A stretch of 64,000 nucleotides of DNA from Phallus indusiatus (taxonomy: Eukaryota > Basidiomycota > Agaricomycetes > Phallales > Phallaceae): positions 124,001-188,000 of the forward strand of contig JAQFWX010000013.1 of assembly GCA_027605045.1 (NCBI GenBank), in the 5' to 3' direction. The stretch's first letter is position 1; every line of letters begins with the position of its first letter. The notes beneath the pieces are model-generated. The model searched no databases and was not told the DNA's origin. It saw only the letters and a program-made list of their open reading frames with translations. Of this stretch, positions 11,346-23,640 are shown in pieces. The position numbers were made by a program, and so were the translations under genes.

Positions 11346-12355
11346 TGACGTTCGAGTTGATGTGGGTTTGTCCATTCCCAAAATTAGGCAAACTACTTTG
11401 TTTATCATCCCTAAAGAGATGTCCCGAATAGGGGTGTCGTTATTAGTCGGTCCGTCCGCGGTTTTTTTCAGGAACGGTAGATTTATGATGTTCGTTATCC
11501 AGCGGGTTTTGGACACATCCTCTTTTGCATTATTGGTCCAATAACCGGCTATTCATCACCGTTCTAAATCAGAATATGTTCATGCAGTGTGGTACAACTA
11601 TAACTGACAAATTATTTCCAAAGAAAAATTGACTCTACCCTAAACCGTCAGAATCGTCCTGCATCGCCGAAAAGGCTTCCTCGTCATTTTTGATGGATCG
11701 TCGGAATATATCGCCAAAGAGAAACATTAGCACATTTAATCGACCTCAACTTGACGTGATCTAAAGATCGTGTCGTGTCGTGTCAGGCAAAAAAAGACGG
11801 ACCCGGGCCTTGGTTAACTGCGAGGAAAAATGTGATGGCAATCATGATAGTTAGTTCTCAACTAAGAAGTAAAAGTTTTATAACACACATTATATCCACA
11901 ATCGAGATAACGAGACGAACTGAAAGTGTCGCCATGGACGAATCGCAATAGCCAGAGGCGGAAAATGACCATGTTAGGTAAGCCTATTTGTTTTCTCTCC
12001 AGCCTTTGATTGGCCTTTGACCAGCCTACCGCGACAAGCAGGATTCAATGAAGGCAGTAGGATATGTCTTAACCGTCTTGTTAGTATTGATTTTCAAAAG
12101 AAAACCTTTGAAGCTGGAAGGATGGATGATTTATTTAACTTTTTTGGACCTCCTGACCCGAAAACACGCGTACGCGTATCCATGTACCTCCGAATACACG
12201 AAATATTGACCGCAGTGTTACTTTATTGATTATCTTAGACTGTGGTTTTTCCATCGCAAAGGGCTTTTCATCATTTTAGAGTATAGTTGGTTAGTATTTA
12301 ATCAACATTTAAAAACATAGAATTGAAATACAAATTACAAAAGAATATTATTTAT
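11346..12355. other. Intergenic region, no gene recognised
   Basis: About 1 kb between ARALQ copies 1 and 2. Short ORFs at 12017-12229 lack splice context or homology, and I see no gene. The part near 11350-11540 is upstream DNA of copy 1. Confidence 0.4.
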
Positions 12356-15349
12356 TTAATACAACCGTACCAGTCTCTCGGGTTCGTATGGCTCGAAATA
12401 TCTTTGCGTTTTTGGAGTTTTCTTGACGAAGTTTTGAATAAACGTCTTCCCATATCTGTCTTTGAAATGAATACAATATAATGCTCCGCGTTCTTCAATG
12501 TGGTGTATCGTGCATCCTTGGTTCGGCATCATCGAGTAGGCTAAGAATATTAATGACGGCGTTTGGGGCGCTTTGATTTAGATTTAGACCCCTTTTCGTC
12601 CTCCCCTGGTAACAGACGCGACTGATGTGACTGTAATAGTGGAACAACTAGATTTGGAAACATCACTGAGAGAGCTGGATGATGACGATAAAGCACTAGA
12701 AAGCGGAGGATCGACTTGACTCGCTGAAGCACGGGCGGAGTCAATTGGTGGCGGAGTCTGTTTAGAAAGATACTTCTTTGATCCCGACATCATCAGACGT
12801 CCGTCCATGCCTATATGTTTATTAGGGCTGACGTTCTTCTTACTTGCTCCGCGCGTCTTGTCTTCATTTTCTGTGCGACGCATCGTCGTCGTTTTAGTAC
12901 TAGTACGGCTTTGACTTTTGCTATGTGATTGCGAGGAATGAGAGGAAGATGTCTCTGATGCTGGTACTGGCGCTGGCACGGGGTAAGTCGTAGTCGGAGT
13001 GGAATCAATTGGTGCAGGAGTAGGCTCTGAAGTAGCTGCTTTAGATTGTTGTTGCTCTTTAGACTCGGAAGATAGACTGCGCACCGATGAAAGTGCGCGT
13101 TATCCTTTGTCGAACCGGTACGGGTGGAGCGGGATACAGAGCTCGTTCCGCGTCCTCCAGTGTTAATAATGATCGTAGCAGGTGATTTGGAATGGACAAT
13201 CACACATCCACACTTCTTACATGAGACCGTGGTGTGATCGTTCGAGCGTTGTTGTTCGGGTGACGCCGGCGCAACGGTGGGACAGGTCGCTTCAGGTACT
13301 CGAGATGAAGTGGCGGTCGCTGTAGCCGCAGAAGCATTAACAGGAGGAGAGGGTGCTGCTTGAGATGATTGTAGCTTAACGGTCGACGCAGACGTGGAGG
13401 AAGAGATTGAAGATGCGTATGACGACACATCAGATCTGGTTTTCCCGGAAACGGATGGATTTGCATTAGAAACCGCTTTATGTGGTTTAACAGCTGACAC
13501 AGACGAGGAGGAAGAGGCAGACGAGGTATATGATGACGCGTCTGATCTGGTTTTCCCGGAGACAGATGTATTCCCTTTAGAGTCTACCGTTATATGTTTG
13601 CGCGAAGAGGAAGTGGTGGATGACGCTCTAGAAACTGAGCTATCAGAAGGAGCGACTCCCTTTTTCCGTTCTGCTATCACGGTCTTGACAGTTGACGTGG
13701 TAGAAGAGATAGTAGCTACGGATGCAACCTTCTTGGCAGACTTGGGTGGTGGTGGAGCTGACGCCTCAATGAGCTCTGGGATAAACAGGTTGCTGGTAGG
13801 AGCGGGTGCAGCTTTTGGTCGCTCAGAGCGCTCAGACTCGACGGTTTTGACGGTTGCCACGGACGGTGCTCTGTTGGAAGCCCTGGGGGATGGTACTGGG
13901 GTCGCGACGGACGAAGTGTTTGGTACAATGCTAGCTACAGCAGAAGTAGCCTTGGATCGCTCACGCCCGACATGTTTAACAGTCGATGTGGATGAGAATG
14001 ACGCGACTGATGGTTTCCTCGTGGGGTTTGGAAGCGGCGACGCGTGAGGCGCCAAAGTCGCGGGAACTGCCGATTTAGGTTCTTGGGCAGAAGTCTTGGA
14101 CGACGCTTTGCTAACGGAGCTGGCAGCAGAGGAAACTGATTTAGAAAACCTTGCCTCGGCGGGATAGACCAATGTCGCTGTAGAAGACACAGGAGAGGCT
14201 GGTTCGGAATATTTCGTGGGTGCGGCATTAGGGTGACCTGCTGTTTTAGGAACAGCCCCTACAGTAGCGACCATATTGTTCGTAGAATTGTAAAGCGCGA
14301 GCTATTTCCTCATCGCCATAAATTGGGATAGCTGGGAATTTTCTGTTAAATTCCCCCGGGTCAGGGGGTCTGACGACGGAATTTGCCGTTTCATGCCACA
14401 ATGGGGGTTTGTTGATGCTATCACGATTGGATGGCGTCACAGGTTGATCCTATATTTTCCCTATAAATGCAACGTCAGAGATTCTGAAGAGGAAATCTAC
14501 CGTTTTCGACTTCGGACTCACTCTAGAGACAGCCACATCTTTCTTCTTGCTAACCCTGATAGGCTCGCGTTCTTCTTCTGACGTTGAGTAGTACTCGTCA
14601 GAGGAGTCATCCTCATTGTATTGTTTCACACAACGACGACCCGCAGTCGGTGTTGAAGCGTCTATGGATCTGCCCTTTCCTTTGTCTTCTCTTTGCCTTT
14701 CACCCGGCAGAGTAGGCTTTACGCCATGGCAATGGGAAGATAGATCCTTTGTTTCTTCCGATGAAAGGGGTTGGGTTTGGAATTTAAGAGGCCGAGTTAA
14801 CAGATATTTAGATGGGTCAATTGTTTGAGTGGTCGATATCGCCCTTCTTCTGAGCGGAACTTGACGCACGTCTTCTTCTCTAGCGTCCTTCTCGTCTCGC
14901 ACGAGTGAACCTGACTGGTTATTGGTTTTGGGAAAACTATTAATAATTAGTCAGGACAGAACACTCTTAATCAGGATGCGATAACTTACAATGCAAAAGA
15001 TTTACTTCTACGTATTGAAGAGGTGATGCTCGCGCGATGAGCATCCGAAAATGGGTTGTCTATAGACAATATTATTAAATCATTCAGTGCGGAAGAGATA
15101 TAGAAGTTATAACTAACCAGTTTCTTCGGCGTCGCGACCACGTCGGTTACGTGGCCATGAGCCGATACTTGGGAGTTCATTATGTGGATATGGCGGGAGA
15201 GAATCCCGCGCCCTTGTGGCCGAAGCAGGAACATTTGGAGTAGAAAAAGGTAAAGGAGGGTTTGATGGGTATGAGAAATTGGCTGAAGTAGAAAGATGGG
15301 AGTTGGACCTGTTATTGAGGTTGAAAAGTTTACTGAAGAGAGTGGGCAT
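12356..15349 (-). pseudogene. ARALQ-family protein copy 2, frame-disrupted
   Basis: Exons 15349-15118, 15059-14990 and 14936-14522, then an exon from 14449, copy the structure and phases of copy 1: MPTLFSKLFNL; DNPFSDAHRAS with IRRSKSFA; RRRAIS...SKYLLTRPLK; DKGKGRSIDA; EEIARALQFYEQYG. After IARALQ the homologous frame shifts near 14262-14275 (copy-1-like EPASPVSSTATLVYP continues in the next frame). It shifts again near 13085, where RSLSSESKEQ follows. The C-terminal module (PNQGCTIHHIEERGALYCIHF, stop 12356-12358) is in the third frame, possibly via an intron near 12550-12590. The Ser-rich part has a 111-bp tandem duplication (about 13433 and 13544; SVSGKTRSD units). CSHCHG of copy 1 is SSHCHG here. 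Probably a pseudogene unless the indels are assembly errors. The first four exons are intact. Confidence 0.7.
13425..13600 (-). repeat. 111-bp tandem coding duplication
   Basis: Two copies of a Ser-rich unit whose conserved heart is GATCTGGTTTTCCCGGA on the plus strand, starting near 13433 and 13544. They encode VSGKTRSD(A/V)SSY twice with a 37-residue period. Shows how the Ser-rich spacer of the ARALQ family changes length. Confidence 0.6.
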
Positions 15350-15459
15350 GTTGTGATTTGATTTGATTTGGATAACGAAATAAGTGTAACGAGGGAGTTT
15401 GAAAAAACTGGGGGTAGCGCAAGAGTTAATGATGTGGTTGATTTGCCTCATTGCTCGCG

Positions 15460-15467
15460 ATATATAT
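15460..15467 (-). promoter_or_regulatory. TATA-like box of ARALQ copy 2
   Basis: ATATATAT 111 bp before the ATG at 15349. Just upstream, both copy 1 (about 11280) and copy 2 (about 15485) carry TTGGACA followed by (G/A)GACGCGT, so their promoters are recognisably homologous. Confidence 0.45.
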
Positions 15468-15720
15468 GAGAGGAACGGACCATCATTGGACAAGACGCGT
15501 CTGCTGTCCGCACCCGAGGACAGGCTATTGAACGCATCAACGTTGTTCACAGCGATCTTGGAATTGCCATGTTCTTGTCAATTCCCAAAATAGGTAATAA
15601 CTTCGTCCTTCAAGATTCATCCCTCAATAGATCGACCGAATAGAGGTCTCAAAGATATCCGGGTCCATCCACAATGCCTTCTTTTTTTTCGGATTCCGCG
15701 CTTTCCGTGTCAAGGGTAAA

Positions 15721-15861
15721 ATGACCACTTGCCTCGTTCTCACAACAAACGAGCAGAACCCGCGATACAAGCTCCTCCCACAAGAACGCTATGCCAAGCT
15801 CAAACAAATTCTCGAGACGGACGAAGACCCCAAGTGGTGGGCTGTGGAGTATAGCCCTTAA
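15721..15861 (+). CDS. Small hypothetical ORF (46 aa)
   Basis: An ATG-to-TAA ORF starting MTTCLVLTTNEQNPRYK and ending KWWAVEYSP. Its composition (RYKLLPQERYAKLKQ) looks like real protein rather than a random frame. A second upstream ATG near 15675 (MPSFFSDSALSVSR) could be joined to it by a short intron. No family recognised. It could equally be the end of a decayed gene. Confidence 0.3.
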   Translation: MTTCLVLTTNEQNPRYKLLPQERYAKLKQILETDEDPKWWAVEYSP

Positions 15862-16651
15862 AAGGCCTTGTACCTGAACTGTACCTCGTTTTTTCGGTGT
15901 ATTTTTTGGCTTGCCTTTTGTAATTTGAATCCTTGTGTCCAAACCAATACCGTAGAATGAATTCTCTTAACTATTTGATGGGTAAACAGCACATCTGGAT
16001 TTGAACACTTACATTCTAACACTGATTCCATCGCTGGCCTGAGTCCAAACTCCAAGTATTAATCCAAGTGAACTTGTTCGAAGTATGCGCCGTGTGCTGA
16101 GGTTGGGTTACTAATAATGGATAGATAGCGTTACCCTAGGTCTCTTCTTCGAGTCTCCGAGTGTTTTAATTTTTGTAGCGGTCATCCAGGGCTACAGCTC
16201 AGGTCGCAAAAATTCAATTGCATATTCAGTCGCTGTTGGGCAATGGGAATTTGCAGTCTCGCACGAATCAACAGACGCACCCTCAAGACATGACACGAAG
16301 CCTCATAACTTCTGCTCTCATAACATGAAAAAAATGTTTGGCATTTGCTGCCATGCTTCGTTCCCGAGTTTGGCAAAATGCCCTTCTTTAATCAAACCTA
16401 TTATATTTAACCGCATCTGTAAATAGCTGTAAATCCACGCGGTGTTTTGTGATTGTGATGACAGCGAACGATGAAAAAGACCAAAGCTGTCAACAAATGA
16501 TGGTTTAATAAACGACAGAAAGGGAAGTATCCCCGCTGTATACGTTTTTGACGGTTATCTATTTGGAATTTAGAATAGAACGCCGTATCGGTCTTCTATT
16601 GTTTTGAATCGGCCGTCATATCTGCCTTAGATTTTTTGTATCTAATGCTTG
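15862..16651. other. Intergenic region, nothing recognised
   Basis: About 800 bp without a convincing ORF. Short frames at 15858-16055 and 16182-16376 (minus) show no homology or splice logic. Confidence 0.4.
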
Positions 16652-16659
16652 TATATAAA
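16652..16659 (+). promoter_or_regulatory. TATA box
   Basis: TATATAAA about 100 bp before the ATG at 16758, followed by a pyrimidine-rich leader. The position suits a promoter for the orphan gene downstream. Confidence 0.5.
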
Positions 16660-16757
16660 AAGACATCGAAGCTATACGCTCTTCCATTTGCACCTTACTT
16701 TGTCCGCACAGTCAACTCGAACCGCCTCCTGCTTAACTCTTTGAAATAGCTTACGAT

Positions 16758-17475
16758 ATGCCATTTTTTAGCTCACCAAAAACACAATTGCGCTTGAAAG
16801 GTAGTCGGTCTTTGGGATACAGTGTCGTGTTCAACAGCCGGAATCTAGAGAGCCCATGGTATCCAATGTGGGATTTCGTTTTGAACGAGCTTGTTGCGGA
16901 TCCGTATCACCCGAACCTTCAAGATTCACGTGGCACCCCAATCCACACTTTGGGCTGAGAAAATCCCGTCTTCCACGAGTACTTCTGATGATGGGGAAGA
17001 AGAGGAATATTCCACCAAGCTTGCTTCCACTGAATTATTTAAAAATTGCATTCGAGACACTCGGAACTCTAGGCGCGTTCGCTGCACCATCGAAAATACA
17101 CGCTCTTAGGTTTATGAACAAGTCGGGCTCTGTTTTTTACAGTTTCGGCACCTTAAATCCATTCATGCTATCATTGCATGTGGTCCTTATTGGGAGACCG
17201 CGAGAATAACCCAACAACACATTCCCCCAAGGGTTTGGGATGACCTACACAACGATATCGACTCCGAGTATGCCTACCAACCTCCACCTGGAGCCAAGCG
17301 TGTTTACTGTCGCTGGAAGAGATTTGTCGAAATTGAGTCCCCGGAATCGATCAAACAACTCGAGCTTCTTTGGGCCGCGCTCAAAAAATTCAAGGCTGAC
17401 GATGCGGAGAAACTCTTACAAGCCATTGATGCGTATGAAGCTGATGACACCGATTATGGTAGTGACGATTCCTAA
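16758..17475 (+). pseudogene. Decayed orphan gene (basidiomycete-type unknown protein)
   Basis: Starts at ATG 16758 (MPFFSSPK). Coding-like segments follow in different frames: WYPMWDFVLNELVADPYH, then RTFKIHVAPQSTLWAEKIP with an acidic DDGEEEE run. The latter frame runs through a TAG near 17107 (TIENTRS, stop, VYEQVG). It continues as HAIIACGPYWETARITQQHI and ends YEADDTDYGSDDS at TAA 17473-17475. The last 190 bases have no ATG but read convincingly as protein (PPRVWDDLHNDIDSEYAYQ). The start resembles agaricomycete unknown proteins with a PW...LN.L...PQ..LW.E pattern. That is a family impression, not a search result. At least one frame change and one stop make it a likely pseudogene. Confidence 0.45.
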
Positions 17476-18580
17476 TGCTTTTTTTTGCCGTTTGTTTTGA
17501 TGGTTTTCTTTTGTTATCTTTCTCTGTATAATGTTTTCGATAAATTGAAATTTTATTGAAAGTAGTTTACTTTTGCTCAAAAATCAAGTACAGATACAGA
17601 CTCAATAAGCGCTACCTGTATTCTCATGTATTCTTTCACAGATATGATCTATCTTCACCATGTGCACCGAGTTTCGGCTTCGAAATCAGCGGGCCAGGGA
17701 AGGTTCTGCGAATTGTATGACATTAGTATATAAACGGATAATGTGGTGTACCATAGTTACTAGCACTGGTGAAAACTTTAAGTCTTCCCTTGGGTATGGA
17801 CACTCTTCCAAAAAAAAACAAATTGAAGCTGAAAAATTGTGATAGAATAACGTGTCGGCGTGGAGGTCCATACTTGGAGGCCAGTCCATGATCAGCCCCT
17901 ACATTAGAACATATTATAAGAACATCGGTAAGCTGGAAAATTAAATTGTACTCTCTAAAAACTAACGATCCTGATGCTCTACAACAGCCCAAGATCATCG
18001 TTAGTTCCGAATGGTTCGAGAACCTTAATGTTTGACACTTGTTGAAACAGTGGGGTTTCGTTTAAGCTTATTAGTTGTGAGAACAATACATGTGTCGCCG
18101 TGTACGCCTGCGAACGAAATCCGGTCGTGTTGTAGCTTGAGGCTCGAATGATGGACATAGTACGGACAGCTAGCAGGTAATACGCATGTACTCAAGTATG
18201 TGTTGTGCATTAGCAAACCTCCAGCTCCAGCAACCCTTTCCGACAGCGTTGTCGTGTATTTTTCAGTCAAAATAGTACTGCCACCAACAATGGGCCATCT
18301 CACGAAAGGATCCTAGATTTCACAATTCTGGATCCACGTCCAACTGCAACACAAAGGAACTGTTCAGAGACTGAACCTTTTAGTACGTGAGATTTTAATT
18401 TAATTCTTAAATGGAATGTTCAGTGGGTTGTCGAAGGGTAAATGAATTTGTTGATTCGCAAAGCATACATATGTTAATCACAGTGATCCCAAGCAGAAAT
18501 TGGGGTGATCGTCGAGAATATAATACAATCAGGTCACCTATGGACAAGCACGACTCTGCTTTCTACGGTAGCACGTAAAG
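17476..18580. other. Intergenic region, nothing recognised
   Basis: About 1.1 kb of mostly non-coding sequence. Short ORFs near 17660-17840 and 18025-18303 have no support from homology, codon pattern or splice sites. Confidence 0.4.
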
Positions 18581-18589
18581 CCACTTAGC

Positions 18590-18810
18590 TTGGATGAAAT
18601 GCAAAACGATATTGATGATGAATATCTCTATCAGTGGCACTCGTACCAGGTTCTGTGGTTCGACTGGGACCCGAAACACTAGATGCAGCCAAAAGGCTCA
18701 AGAGTCATTGCATGGAACTGAATGAACTAGGGATTATAATGATGTGAAGGAGACTCTAGATGAATCAGATGATGATGGAAAATGCAAGAGATATTCCAAG
18801 CTTCGTTAAA
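18590..18810 (+). pseudogene. Fragment of a second copy of the orphan gene
   Basis: Translates as LDEMQNDIDDEYLYQ, matching WDDLHNDIDSEYAYQ of the orphan gene end (about 17240-17290). Weaker similarity follows (AAKRLKSHCMELNEL) after stops. A degenerate 3'-end fragment; the remainder is not detectable. Confidence 0.4.
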
Positions 18811-20820
18811 AGGGGTATTGGTCGTTAAAAATAGTTTATTCCGGTTTCAATTTTCAATTTATCATTATATTGAGGCAAGTTTCTCTTTAGGGTTTTGACA
18901 CTTTAGATGCATAGATATAAGAAATACAAAAAAAATCCCGGCATATATTTCAATATTTAGCTTAAATATTCGGTTTTATATTCGGTTTTCTCTGTGTAGT
19001 CCTGGCATGACATTCTTTGAAACTGATTCATGACGCGTGACGTCACGTGTTGTCGACCTCCTCCTAATACCGCAATGAACCAAAATGAACCAGAGTATTC
19101 AGGTTCTTCCTTGTTCACCTATCACCCAATGAACAAACAAAATTAGAAAATTTACTATGCCGGTTTATCTTGAGTTACCTGTATTATAACGATTATGATA
19201 TTTAGTACGATGCATTAATCTAGAAATTTTCAGTCCGAGGATCTCCCGAGTCTCTTAGCTTAGAACAGTGTTCTAATAATAAAGGAAGGTGAAACTTTGT
19301 GCTTTGATTATATACCGCCTAAACAAAGAATGCCTGTGCCCTTCTAACAGACAACGGAAGAAAGACCGTTGGTGCTGTCTCCTGGGAGTTGGACCCGACC
19401 TTTTATATAGCGACAGGTGTTTGATTATGCTGTTTATATTTTACTAAAAAAGGTGGAGCGGTTCTGTAGACGCGCCCAATCGCTTTCGACACCCACTTGT
19501 ACCCAAATAGCAGGTCCGTATCAAACGTTTTCATATCACTTCAGCCGTACTTCTAAGAGACGTTTGTGAATTGAAGGACACCAGTGCTACACAAACGACA
19601 TGATCACATGGAATACTTTATACAGGTTGAGGCTACTAGAATTTTGACACACTGACACCGGCAATCGGCTTGATCAACGATCATTACCGACGCACGGCCA
19701 AGGACACTATGTATTCAAATATCGGTCAGAGAACCGTCGGTGTAATGTCAATCCGTTTCCTTTTCCGGTTTCAATTATGGGGTTGTATTTACATTTGAAT
19801 TTGGATGCCGGTTCTAAGTCTCATAGCTGTCAGCTAGCGGACACGTGGAACTCGCCCGGAGAAGTGTCTTTTTGTAGCCCGCCTTCTCGTATACCAGCCA
19901 ATTGAACAGAAATTTCTTAGAGGCGTAATGTCCTTCTGAAATATAATTCAAAATGCCAAACCATGTGTTTAACTGCATTTGCACGCCAATATAGCTCAAT
20001 CCCTAAATGAAACTACTACCTCAGTGATTGATAGGGATTCTCAATAAGTATTTGGAGCTGACTGAAAGACTATTCAGATATTCTTGGTAACGGTCTAATT
20101 GAAAGTCACGAGGCAAGTGGTAAAAAATGAATGTTTTCGTGCGTTGTCAATACGGCTACTTAAGGTTTGATACAATTGAAGTGACCAGATTTCTTCAGCC
20201 TTTCTTAAGAATTTTGGTAGTCTTCTGCGCCGGCCCGTCATATCGTAATGGGTGTTTAAAGTATAATCCTGTCAAATTCAGCATCTGAATTCCGAGTTCA
20301 GTCCTTGACGTCGCTAACCTTCAGGCGCTTATGAAGCATACATACAGTACATTGGGCTTGTTAACTCATACACAGTAGCCTGAACGGTATAACCCTCCTG
20401 GTTTGGATTTCAATATACATTATGATACGTGTACCTGATTTTCTCAATTTTCAAGGACCTACGTCAGGACAAAAGCATCTGATGAATACGTAGGCGATAA
20501 TTTTTCTCAACCGTAGGGGGGAAGCACAGCTGATCTATCCGGACTGGACATCAATTTAAAATAAGACAGCTTCACATGATATAATTTGGCTTCTAATCCA
20601 TTAACTATTGAGTTCTTGTTTGCCAGAATTATGTTTGCATACAAACCTCAATTCAGTCCGGCCTCCCAATCGGATGAACGTGCGCCGAACTAGAATCATT
20701 CCACCAAAGACTACTGTCAATGCGCTTCAATGGACCTCCGAGTCGAAAACTTAAAAGCCCATATTTTCAGGGTTTCAAAACCCCAGTTGCTTATCCCCCT
20801 CTAGTGGCGTTTTGTCCACG
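18811..20820. other. Gene-poor AT-rich region
   Basis: About 2 kb with no supported gene. It contains a TGACGCGTGACGTCAC element at 19031-19046, also found at 34403-34418. No transposon ends, long repeats or RNA genes were recognised. Confidence 0.45.
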
Positions 20821-22712
20821 ATGGTCAACTTCAAACATCTCCTCTTATTCTTGTCATCCGTCGCTGTATATGCTAATGCTGCGACTGTGGTGCCCAACCC
20901 CGATACCCCAGGCGGTCCGATCGTTGACCTGGGATATTCAGTATACCAAGGTGAGACGTTGCCCAACGGCGTAAACCAATGGCTGGGCCTTCGCTACGGT
21001 GCCCCGCCTATAGGAAACCTTCGTTTCCGTAAGCCCCAACCCCCGGCGAACACGTCGGGAATTATTCAAGCCAATAATTTCGGACCTGTCTGCTTTGGAC
21101 TGGGAAACGGTATTGGTGCCAAGTACGGCGAAGACTGTTTGTTTCTCAATTTGTGGGGTCCCTCCAAGATCACTCTAACTTCCAAATTCCCTGTGTTTTT
21201 CTGGCTTTCGGGGGGTGCTTATCTCCGCATTGCCAATGCCAATGTAAATATCAGCTGAGACTTGTATTAGTTTAACTGACTCACTTTACATATAGTATAA
21301 TGGGTCGGAATTGGTCGCTGCAGCGGACCACGACATGATCTACATCGGCATTAACTACCGTGTTGGCCCTTTTGGCTTCTTGGCGAGTCAAGACGTCAGT
21401 GTGAATGGCCAGATGGATTTAAATGTCGGTCTTCATGATCAACTCCTCGCACTGAGATGGATCAAACAAAACATTGGATTCGTAAGTCTGTCCTATCTTT
21501 GTAATATTCAGAAACTAACTTTGTTAATGGACCAGTTCGGCGGTGACCCTGGCCAAGTCGTCATAGTTGGAGACAGTGCCGGTGGCGGAAGTATCGCCAT
21601 CCACCTGGTCGCTCACTATCCCAAACCTGAAACCCTATTTCACGGCATCATGGGTCTCTCTCCGTACTTCCCTGCTCAGTTCCGTATTGAAGATCTTCAA
21701 TTTCAATTCGACCTATTTTCTGAAAGAGTTGGGTGCGGAGGCTTCAACGTTTCTTCTGAAAAATTGGCCTGTCTCCGGAGTCAAGATGGCTACGTCTTGC
21801 AAGCCGCAAACGAAGTATCTCTCACTTTTCCAGGCGAATCAGGAGATTCTGCTGATCCTTGGACTCCTTGTATCGATCATGACTTGCTCATTGACTTCCC
21901 GCTGGCGCTTTTTGCCCAAGGAAAATACCGCAAAATTCCATCAATTTTCGGGTGAGGATGTGGTCTATTTCTCTTCTCTTTTTCTTGATATGATGGGCTA
22001 ATCTGGCATCGTGCCTAGTCATGACACTAATGAAGGGTCAATTTTTGCTGTCAACGCTAACACTACTCAGGACATCGCCACCTTCTTCTTAGATAATTTT
22101 CCAGGACTGAATACTACGGATACTGACAATATCATCGCACATTATCCTTTGATGCCGCCTAAACCTATGCATGGACCGTGGTTCCCTTCCGCTTCTGCTG
22201 CGTTTGGTGATACTGTTCTCGCATGCCAAGCTATTGCCTTGTCAAGCTATTTGGCTCCATTCGCGGACACCTGGAACTATAGGTAAGAGAAGTCCCTGCT
22301 GAACCTTATGCATTAACCTAATCACCTTTATAGATATAACGTCAACACTCCGTCACAAGAAGCTCTTGGCATTGATGTCTACCATCAATGCGAGCTGCCG
22401 CCTCTTTACGGGAAATCAAATGCGATGTTGCCACAATTCCAACCTGGCCCCGAGTCATTCAACATGACTCCCTTCTTGCAAAAATACTACACCAATTTTG
22501 TTCGCTTCTTGGATCCCAACGAGCCAAGCGTGAATCAAACTTGGCCCCAATGGAAACCGTCCCAGCTAATAGGTACAAGTGGGACCCGATTGGTGTTTAG
22601 TTTAAATGAGAGCGCAAATTTTGAGCCGGTTATTGGATTTGAGAAAGTCTCGGATCATCAATTGTCTCTTTGCGCTTTTTGGAGGACCTTGGAGAACAAG
22701 ATGGGTCAGTAG
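20821..22712 (+). CDS. Secreted type-B carboxylesterase/lipase
   Basis: Exons 20821-21243, 21296-21481, 21536-21951, 22019-22282, 22334-22712; 555 aa, a normal length for the carboxylesterase type B (alpha/beta hydrolase) family. The start is chosen at ATG 20821, giving a signal peptide (about 20 residues, MVNFKHLLLFLSSVAVYANA). Family signatures: QWLGLRYGAPPIGNLRF; EDCLFLNLWGP; nucleophile elbow GDSAGGGS with Ser217; acid Glu347 in HDTNEGS; His447 in YHQCELPPLYG. The triad is complete. The oxyanion-hole motif, usually HGGG, reads FWLSGGAYL, so its first His is Ser. Likely hydrolyses ester substrates outside the cell or in the secretory pathway. Substrate unknown. Confidence 0.9.
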
Positions 22713-23640
22713 AGTTGAAGTGATTGTGTGGATGGAATAATACCGCTGTCAGGTCGGTTCCATGAATTGAGGACGATTTTAGTAGTTGACTTTTTTGTAC
22801 CCAACAATAACGATGCATGAATACACGCTCTAGCGCGAAGACAGTCAGTTAACTACGTGTTTAAAGTGGCTATGTCCCTGAAGAACGATAAAGAGCTTCA
22901 GACTGTGAACAGTGAACAGCAGCTATAGTTGGTTTTTTGCTTGTTTTGACAGTTCCCGTTTTGACAATTCTCCTCGGAGGAACTTACTTTTCATTTCAAA
23001 CTTAAACTGGATTATTTTTTTAGATGAAACACGATGCACTTGTGCCTCCGATGTTCGCGAGTTGTGATTGCATGTTGATTGCATGGCAAGAGTAAAGGCG
23101 CAGTTGCAGCGTGCGACATGTGACATGTGACAGGTAACTTGCGCCCGTAGTAAGCGTTCCGGTTTTTTTTCCAGACCATCTTTTCAATGAAAATTCAATC
23201 CTCTACCACAGTAACTTCGGGCGCAGCAAAACCAAAATTGTAATCAAACTTGAACACGCAGAATATCTTTGGATGCTCGAAAACAACTCTGCGAACTCTT
23301 GCTCAAGGATGACAAAACGCGGTAAATTGCAATCATCTCGTTAATTTCATGCCATGGGTCCGTGAAAACCATTGACGAGTTCTGCAGAAGCTAATGAAAA
23401 ACTTTCTCATAAAGCTGTCAGATGATAGTCATCCAATCCATTTCTGGCGTCATCACATCTATCGAACTAAAATTAAAATATTGGCACTTCAAGTTTCCTC
23501 TTTTGGAGCCTCTCTCGGATCGTTGCACCGCCATCATATGTGACACGAGTATACAGAAACATCTTTTCGAACCCAAATTTCTTTCCCATGAACTGGTTCA
23601 TTCATTATCTACGTATTCTCAGCGAGGAAACAGTTCTATA
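22713..23640. other. Intergenic region upstream of NACHT-WD40 copy 1
   Basis: About 930 bp with no supported gene. It presumably includes the carboxylesterase terminator and the promoter of the next gene. Confidence 0.4.

Noticed and set aside
13394..14047. 217-aa plus-strand acidic ORF opposite ARALQ copy 2
   Set aside because: Mirror image of the Ser-rich minus-strand coding sequence; no splice sites or homology.
17476..20820. Possible transposon in the gene-poor stretch
   Set aside because: No terminal repeats, target-site duplications or transposase/reverse transcriptase motifs were found.
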